From contig JAUYEE010000184.1 of assembly GCA_030691545.1 (NCBI GenBank), positions 1 to 37,067 of the forward strand: 37,067 nucleotides of DNA. Direction: 5' to 3'. The DNA comes from a bacterium. Lineage in GTDB: Bacteria > Auribacterota > JABMQX01. Both the position numbers and the translations under genes were made by a program. Of this stretch, positions 31,939 to 37,067 are shown piece after piece; the first letter of the stretch is position 1; each line of letters starts with the position of its first letter. The notes beneath the pieces were generated by a model. It saw nothing but the letters and a program-made list of their open reading frames with translations, made no database searches and was not told where the DNA came from.

Positions 31939-34900
31939 CTACTCCGACCTGACTCGGTAAAAACGGTGGCTGACGCCGGAAAGATTCTCATCCTGCCAGG
32001 TGGTCTCAGCAATCGGCCATTGGGCGCCGGGGACGGGCAGCCATTCTCCGCTCATGAGGTCGTCAGCGTATTCAACAACGTACGAACCCGAAGCGGTGCT
32101 CTCCCAGGAAAGCTGAACCGAGCCTCCGGGCGTCAACATGGCTGAGACGATGCGCGGGGGGCCTTTCTCGCCGGCGACTCGCACTTCGTCCACCGCTGAC
32201 CAGTAGTCGTAACGGGTGTTGTGGAAACGCCAGCGGAATTTGACCTTTCTCCCGTCGGCGAGAGAAGAAACGTCAAAGGATTGAGGAATTGCGGAGAAGA
32301 GGTCGCCTTCCGTGCGGTCTCGGCTGCTGAGGTTTACCCAATCTGACCACGACTGCGCTTCTTCATCAAAGAAGCAGATGTCGAAGTCCGTCGTCTGGAG
32401 GTCTCCGTCGTCATCCTGCTCGTAGACGTTGATGGCGCCCGTGAACCGCACGGAAACGCAGGTGAATCGCGCGCAATTGATTTCGGGGGAAATAAGTTGC
32501 TCGTCGAGCTGGATTTCAGGGGCGAAGTCCCCGTTGGCGACCATGTAGCCCTCGGAAAAACCGGGGAAATCGGGGCCAGGCTCGCCGTCCGCGAGGGGCA
32601 GCCCGGAAGTGTTCCAGAGTCGCCAGGCTCCGTTGGGGTCGCCGCTTCCATTGACGATGGTCCAGCCGCCAGCGGAAACGACCTCCGCAGAGGTGGCGTA
32701 GCTGTCGAAATCGTCAGAGAAAATTGTCTGGACGGTGGGCGGAGGCCAGTCGAAACCTATGCCGAACCAGTCCATGTTGCTTACGCCGGAGGCGACCCGG
32801 ACTCGGAGGGTATGAATGCCGGGTTGTGAGAGGAACGCGGGGATGTCCATGTAGTGCGTCTGCCACACGGTATCGCCCCCCGTGTGGAATGAGAAGTTGC
32901 CAACCGGGTCTTCGTCCCAGAAGAACTCGTATGTGGCTTCCTGTGAACTCGCAGCCCGGAGGTCTGCGATTTTGACGTACCCTGCCCTCGGAACGTCGAA
33001 GGTAAAGCGCCACCAATCACCCTGCCGGGCGTCCGCCACGAAGTACCCGCCATCTAATGCCTGCCGGATGTCCACGGCATCCGCAGGACGATAGGCGTTC
33101 GCGGCGGCGAGGTCGTGGAAGAAATAGTCTTTGTTCCCGGACAAGTCATCGTGGCTTTCGGCGGGAACGCCCTGGCGCCCCTGGCCGCCCGGGAAGAGTC
33201 CCTGCCCATAGTTGTAATCCTCGCACTGCCTTTGCGTCATCACGAGAGAGGCGGGGCCGACTTCCGGCGATTCCGCGAGGGCACTCTCAACACCAAGCAC
33301 ATTTTCTGCCGTCACCTTATAAACATAACTTGCGCCCGGCTGGACGCTGAAGTCATCGTAATGGGCATCAGCGATCAAACCGGATACGTCCTCGAAATCC
33401 TGTCCGTTGACGCTGCGATAGACGCGATACCCAACCACAGCAACGTCAGGAATCGGCGACCACCTCAGGTGACCCGCGAGGGTCATCTCGAGACGAAGAT
33501 TCTTAGGGGGCCTGGGCTGCGGGTAGAGAGCATCCTCGCCCCGAACTCGCTGGTCGGCGATGTCCGCATAGGAAAGCCAACCGTGGAATGGGAGTTTTCC
33601 CTTGAAGTCGGCAGGGACAAAGATGGCGTACGTTAGCTCCATATCCGCGACCTGTCCAGGGCCGAACTCCCAGCGGACCTCGCTTGCGGTTACGGTAGTC
33701 GCACCATTCGCGGAGAGGATGGTTGTGCCGGGCGGGATTTCTTCGACGACGGTGAGTGAATCGGGCGGGGGCGACTTGTGGATTTCAAGAACGAGACTGA
33801 CCTGCACCCCCTCGCCGGGGATGTAGAAAGCGGGGGCAATTTCTCTTCTGCCGGCAACCGGCGCATCGAGGCCGTAGACCTCCAGCTCCACAATGGAAGT
33901 GAACTGCGCAAAGCCGCCGGGTGTTCCGGCAATGCGCAGTCCCAGGGCTCGCACGCTGTCAAAGGTCAGCACATAACGGGAGTAATCGGGCCGGGCGGCG
34001 GGGTCGTTGCTGAAGTTGTAGGGTGGGGTTACGACGAGGTTCTGAACCTCGGACCAGGTCTGGGCGTCGGAGGTGTACTCGACGGTCAGGGAAGTCCACC
34101 ATCCACCGTCGAGGTAGTTGCGTCCCATGGTGTAAACGAGTTTGTCGGGGAAGATGGGGTCGGGCCACAGATAACCGTACCAGTCTTTTTCGGCGGGATT
34201 TGCCCCGTCGAAGCTGTCGTACCCTTTCTCTTCGTATATCGCGTTACGGATGATGTTGAGGTCTTTCTGTCCGGTCCCCGTTGGCTCGGTAACCATGGCG
34301 ATAGGGATGGCATCAGCGTACATGGCGAAATTCTCGACCGGGGCCGCGGAGGCGACGTTGGAGCCGGGCCCTTGACCGTAACTGTTCACGCCGACGACCT
34401 GGTAGTAATAGGTCGCGTAAGGCTTGAGATCAGGGCTTTGGTCAACGTAGGTTGTGGCCGTGACGCCCTCGGCCGCGACTGTACCGCCTCCCCCGGGGAC
34501 CGTGTTGCGAAGGATCTTGTAGCTGGTCGCCTCCGGATTGGGAAGCCAGGTCAGTTCCACCCGGTGGTCGCCCCCCGTGGCGGAAAGCCCTTCGGTGGCG
34601 CCGGGCCCCTCCTTGTTCACTACCGTGACCTCAACCGTATCCGAAACGGGGCCGTGAAATCCCGTCACGGTCAAGCGAAACGTGAAAACCACATTCTTGG
34701 AAAGGTCCTGAATTAGGAAGGTGGGATTCGGCGTGTCAGCGCCGTTCAGAACGACGATTGGTTCGTCGCCGAGAACAAGTTGCTCCCAGAGGTAATCTTC
34801 GGCGTTCACTGAGTTCTCGCCATGAAGAGAAATCGGGGTTCCTTCATCGGCACGAATATCGGGACCGGCGTCCGCAATCACGATGTTCGGCGCCTGGTCG

Positions 34901-36540
34901 CCATACACCTCCAGCTCGGCAATGGAAGTGAAGTCGGCGATGCCGCCCGGTTCGCCATAAATGCGAATGCCCGTTCCGCGGCAACGGGCAAAGGTCAGAA
35001 GAAAACGGGAGTAATCAATGCGGCCCTCACGCACATCGTTGAAGTTGTAGGCGGGAGAGATGGTCAGCCGTTGGACTTCAGTCCAGGTATTTCCATCCGT
35101 GGTGTACTGGACCGTCAAATCTGTCCACCACCCGCCATCGTAGAAATTCTTTCCCTCATAATAGATGATGGTGTCGAAATAGCGTGCCTTCTGAAAAAGA
35201 TACCCGTACCAATCCTCTCGTTCCTTGATGGCGCCGTGGTAGCTGTCGTAGTTTTCCTGGGTGATTCCGTTTCGGATGCACTCGATGTTTCTCAGCCCGG
35301 AGCCGGTAGGATTTAGAACTTTCGCCATGGGAAGAGCATCAGAATCGAAAGCGAGGTTTCGGCGAGCCACAAATCCAACCGGCTCGCAAGCCGGTCCGTC
35401 GCCAAACGAGTTAGCGGCAGCTACCCTGTAAAAGTAAATCATTCCTTCCTCGAGCCACTCGTCCTGACACGGAGGCGTTGAGATGCTCGCAGCGAGTTTC
35501 ACGTAATCGTTCTGGGGGCTTTCCTCCGCGCGATAAACGACGTACCGGGTTGCGTCCGGATGAGCAGCCCACTCGACAAGGGCATTCAGACGTCCCTCAG
35601 CCTCATTGGGCAGGATGGTCAAGTCTTGTGGGGGAGTTCGGGGAGCGCTTGAGATGTTCACAGTGATCTGGACAATATCGGAGTCGGAACCGAGCGGTCC
35701 GGTGGCAATGAGCATGAAAGTCAATGCCGTCGCAGTTGTCACGTACGGCGCCGCAAAGGTTGTGACCGCATGGGTGGGTGAGGCAAGGGTTACGGTTGGC
35801 TCGTTGCCCGTCTTCACCTGAGACCAGGAGAACGAATTCGCGTTCAGGGAATGGGTTCCGTCAAGGGTGACAAGGGCGCCTTCAAGGACAGCCTGGTTCG
35901 GACCGGCGAGGGCAACAACCTCTGTTTCGGAATAGATTTCGAACTCGAGGTCATCAATCAGGTACGTCTTCGTCTGATCATCGGCGGCGACGAACTTGAG
36001 GGTGTCAATGGCGCCGTGACCGTTGGCTTCGATCCAGACGCCGCTCTGGCTGGCGGGCACAAAATCCACCTGTACCGAAAAGATGGGCACGTCCTTCAAC
36101 TCACCCCGCAGGGTCACTGCGGAAGCCGACTGGGACAGAAAATCTGGCTCATTGTCTCTCACGAACACCCGGATGAGGCGCACGGTCGGGTCGAAGCGAA
36201 TTACGGAGGTGCCGCGAGCTGAGAGGAAACGGTTTGTCCCATCCGGAGAATGGTCGAGAAAAGGAGATTGTCCGGTGGAAACGAGGAGGGAAGAGGATTG
36301 ACCCTCTGTGCTCCACTGCAAGGAGACTTGGTCATCTGTGCCGTAGTCGGAAGGAAGCGGGGTTTCGGCGTAGGGACGGTCGCTAAAAGGGAGAATCCAC
36401 GACACGGCGAAGGAACTGCCGCTGCATGCCGTTATGAGAATCGCCACAGCTATCGTCAGAATACGAGATACAGGATACAGATGCGATTTCTGTTCTGTGT
36501 GCTGCATGCTGTATGCTGTCTTCTGTGTTCTGATAGACAT
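31939..36540 (-). CDS. Giant multi-domain surface lipoprotein (PKD, FN3, discoidin, CBM-like)
   Basis: The 1533-residue protein starts with a signal sequence carrying lipobox ITAC (Cys about 40). In order: N-terminal beta domain (about 45-190), PKD-like (190-285), FN3 (290-385), discoidin/F5-8C (395-542), PKD-like (550-640), FN3 (645-735), second discoidin (738-888), DUF11-like (890-990), FN3 (1000-1090), CBM6-like (QCEDYNYG onwards, 1105-1262), a jelly-roll domain (FSDDFDSYA, 1275-1457) and a C-terminal FN3-like tail. No catalytic domain is evident; it is probably a glycan-binding surface protein. The first ~35 residues (MSIRTQKTAYSMQHTEQKSH) are coded by repeat-like DNA, so the true start may be downstream. 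Confidence 0.85.
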   Translation of the reverse strand: MSIRTQKTAYSMQHTEQKSHLYPVSRILTIAVAILITACSGSSFAVSWILPFSDRPYAETPLPSDYGTDDQVSLQWSTEGQSSSLLVSTGQSPFLDHSPDGTNRFLSARGTSVIRFDPTVRLIRVFVRDNEPDFLSQSASAVTLRGELKDVPIFSVQVDFVPASQSGVWIEANGHGAIDTLKFVAADDQTKTYLIDDLEFEIYSETEVVALAGPNQAVLEGALVTLDGTHSLNANSFSWSQVKTGNEPTVTLASPTHAVTTFAAPYVTTATALTFMLIATGPLGSDSDIVQITVNISSAPRTPPQDLTILPNEAEGRLNALVEWAAHPDATRYVVYRAEESPQNDYVKLAASISTPPCQDEWLEEGMIYFYRVAAANSFGDGPACEPVGFVARRNLAFDSDALPMAKVLNPTGSGLRNIECIRNGITQENYDSYHGAIKEREDWYGYLFQKARYFDTIIYYEGKNFYDGGWWTDLTVQYTTDGNTWTEVQRLTISPAYNFNDVREGRIDYSRFLLTFARCRGTGIRIYGEPGGIADFTSIAELEVYGDQAPNIVIADAGPDIRADEGTPISLHGENSVNAEDYLWEQLVLGDEPIVVLNGADTPNPTFLIQDLSKNVVFTFRLTVTGFHGPVSDTVEVTVVNKEGPGATEGLSATGGDHRVELTWLPNPEATSYKILRNTVPGGGGTVAAEGVTATTYVDQSPDLKPYATYYYQVVGVNSYGQGPGSNVASAAPVENFAMYADAIPIAMVTEPTGTGQKDLNIIRNAIYEEKGYDSFDGANPAEKDWYGYLWPDPIFPDKLVYTMGRNYLDGGWWTSLTVEYTSDAQTWSEVQNLVVTPPYNFSNDPAARPDYSRYVLTFDSVRALGLRIAGTPGGFAQFTSIVELEVYGLDAPVAGRREIAPAFYIPGEGVQVSLVLEIHKSPPPDSLTVVEEIPPGTTILSANGATTVTASEVRWEFGPGQVADMELTYAIFVPADFKGKLPFHGWLSYADIADQRVRGEDALYPQPRPPKNLRLEMTLAGHLRWSPIPDVAVVGYRVYRSVNGQDFEDVSGLIADAHYDDFSVQPGASYVYKVTAENVLGVESALAESPEVGPASLVMTQRQCEDYNYGQGLFPGGQGRQGVPAESHDDLSGNKDYFFHDLAAANAYRPADAVDIRQALDGGYFVADARQGDWWRFTFDVPRAGYVKIADLRAASSQEATYEFFWDEDPVGNFSFHTGGDTVWQTHYMDIPAFLSQPGIHTLRVRVASGVSNMDWFGIGFDWPPPTVQTIFSDDFDSYATSAEVVSAGGWTIVNGSGDPNGAWRLWNTSGLPLADGEPGPDFPGFSEGYMVANGDFAPEIQLDEQLISPEINCARFTCVSVRFTGAINVYEQDDDGDLQTTDFDICFFDEEAQSWSDWVNLSSRDRTEGDLFSAIPQSFDVSSLADGRKVKFRWRFHNTRYDYWSAVDEVRVAGEKGPPRIVSAMLTPGGSVQLSWESTASGSYVVEYADDLMSGEWLPVPGAQWPIAETTWQDENLSGVSHRFYRVRSE
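36440..36540. repeat. 'TGCTGTATGCTGT' phrase repeat at the 5' end of the lipoprotein gene
   Basis: Degenerate tandem units run through this stretch (GTGCTGCATGCTGTATGCTG then TCTTCTGTGTTCTG), preceded by ATACGAGATACAGGATACAG. They resemble a class of intergenic tandem phrases seen across uncultured bacterial genomes. Here they overlap the putative start and signal-peptide region of the lipoprotein gene. Confidence 0.6.
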
Positions 36541-36764
36541 TGTGCTGGGACTATCCCTCGATTTGACTCCAGAGTTTCTCCCCTGGCCGTTCGGGGGGAT
36601 GCCGTCCGGAAGCGCGCACGGTCCGCCTGACCGGCTCCCACGCTCGTGCGCGAACGCGGGCAGGCGGCGATGTCGGATCAAGCTCCGCCGCGGCCGACAC
36701 ACCCCTTGGGAACCAGGGGGTCAGGACGCAGTTCGTTTCGCCATTTCCTCTCCGCCCGATAAGA

Positions 36765-36793
36765 ATTATACCACGAGTTGAACGAGCTGACCA
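36765..36793 (-). promoter_or_regulatory. Promoter of the giant lipoprotein gene
   Basis: On the minus strand a perfect -10 TATAAT (36765-36770) lies 17 bases from a -35-like TGGTCA (36788-36793). Transcription would start near 36758, leaving a leader of about 220 bases, unusually long, which supports an untranslated role for the upstream in-frame codons between 36702 and 36540. Confidence 0.65.
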
Positions 36794-37067
36794 CGCTCCA
36801 GGGTGCGGCTGTGTTTAAGGGGTAAGGCTCGTACAGGTAACGTCGCCGGTGGAGGCGGTTTTGTATAAAAACAAGGCACGGCGAAAAGGTGGGCCTTTTC
36901 GGGCCTTTTGACGGTGAGGATTTGTGATGTAATCTGCTTATAGAGAACGAGATAGGCTCTTGTTCAGCAAGATGAGAAAAGGCCCAGGTGGTCGGGAGAA
37001 CTCGCGGTTTCTCGCCATTCCCGGTTGCGAAAAGAGCAAGTGCTGGTCGAAAATGGGCGGAGACTGC
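36794..37067. other. Right edge, no supportable gene
   Basis: It contains a perfect hairpin CGAAAAGG/CCTTTTCG (36882-36901, loop TGGG) followed by a second GGGCCTTTT copy at 36901-36909. An ATG near 36971 opens a frame running off the window (MRKGPGGRENSRF...) with no ribosome site. Whether a gene begins here cannot be judged. Confidence 0.4.

Noticed and set aside
33778..34716. Gly/Val-rich plus-strand open frame opposite the giant lipoprotein
   Set aside because: Its low-complexity composition mirrors the discoidin/FN3 coding strand and it shows no start signals.

Overview
The window is a high-GC bacterial chromosome segment from an uncultured lineage. There is no rRNA in it, so the placement is an inference. 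The closest fit is the Planctomycetes/Verrucomicrobia/Lentisphaerae side of the tree or a neighbouring candidate phylum. Four things point there: an RHS remnant of the type common in that group, a DUF2330 protein, secreted glycoside-hydrolase-like proteins with malectin or discoidin modules, and many short 'phrase-like' palindromic repeats between genes (some translate to the HGQDAHAT-type peptide often seen in such genomes). No CRISPR array, transposase, integrase or phage gene was seen.

Left part (1-12 kb). After a DUF2330 membrane protein, a run of minus-strand genes covers core metabolism. Read in the direction of transcription, these are tRNA-Pro(GGG), an ApgM-like phosphomutase/kinase overlapping lysC, valS, nadC overlapping birA, and metV overlapping metF. 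The metVF pair lies between two near-identical, same-orientation copies of a 53-base three-stem repeat. A cupin/phosphomannose-isomerase-like gene follows upstream of the tRNA.

Middle (12-21 kb). murJ and rnc form a plus-strand pair, and pfkA converges on them. Downstream lie a small membrane protein, a secreted prenyltransferase/squalene-cyclase-like protein and a BatE-like TPR-SH3 protein. A decayed RHS gene invaded by palindromes comes next, then clpP and lexA on the minus strand. lexA has a strong promoter with a perfect 6-base-arm palindrome over its -10, back to back with the promoter of the next block.

Envelope block (21.3-25.2 kb). Two related TPR/coiled-coil lipoproteins (the first with a C-terminal LysM, the second with a membrane helix and cytoplasmic tail), a membrane-anchored protein and an ABC ATPase lie in one orientation with short gaps. 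No permease is present.

Glycan block (25.3-36.8 kb). A Tat-exported ADP-ribosylglycohydrolase-family protein is followed 24 bases later by a 998-residue secreted hydrolase-like protein containing a malectin domain. Then come the 45-codon stub of a sodium:solute symporter and a GH123/DUF4091-like enzyme. A 1533-residue multi-domain lipoprotein (two PKD-FN3-discoidin modules and a carbohydrate-binding-like domain) converges from the other strand. Together they suggest extracellular attack on a complex, possibly amino-sugar-rich, glycan without a SusCD system. This is the most promising candidate for an undescribed system here. The substrate is not readable from sequence.
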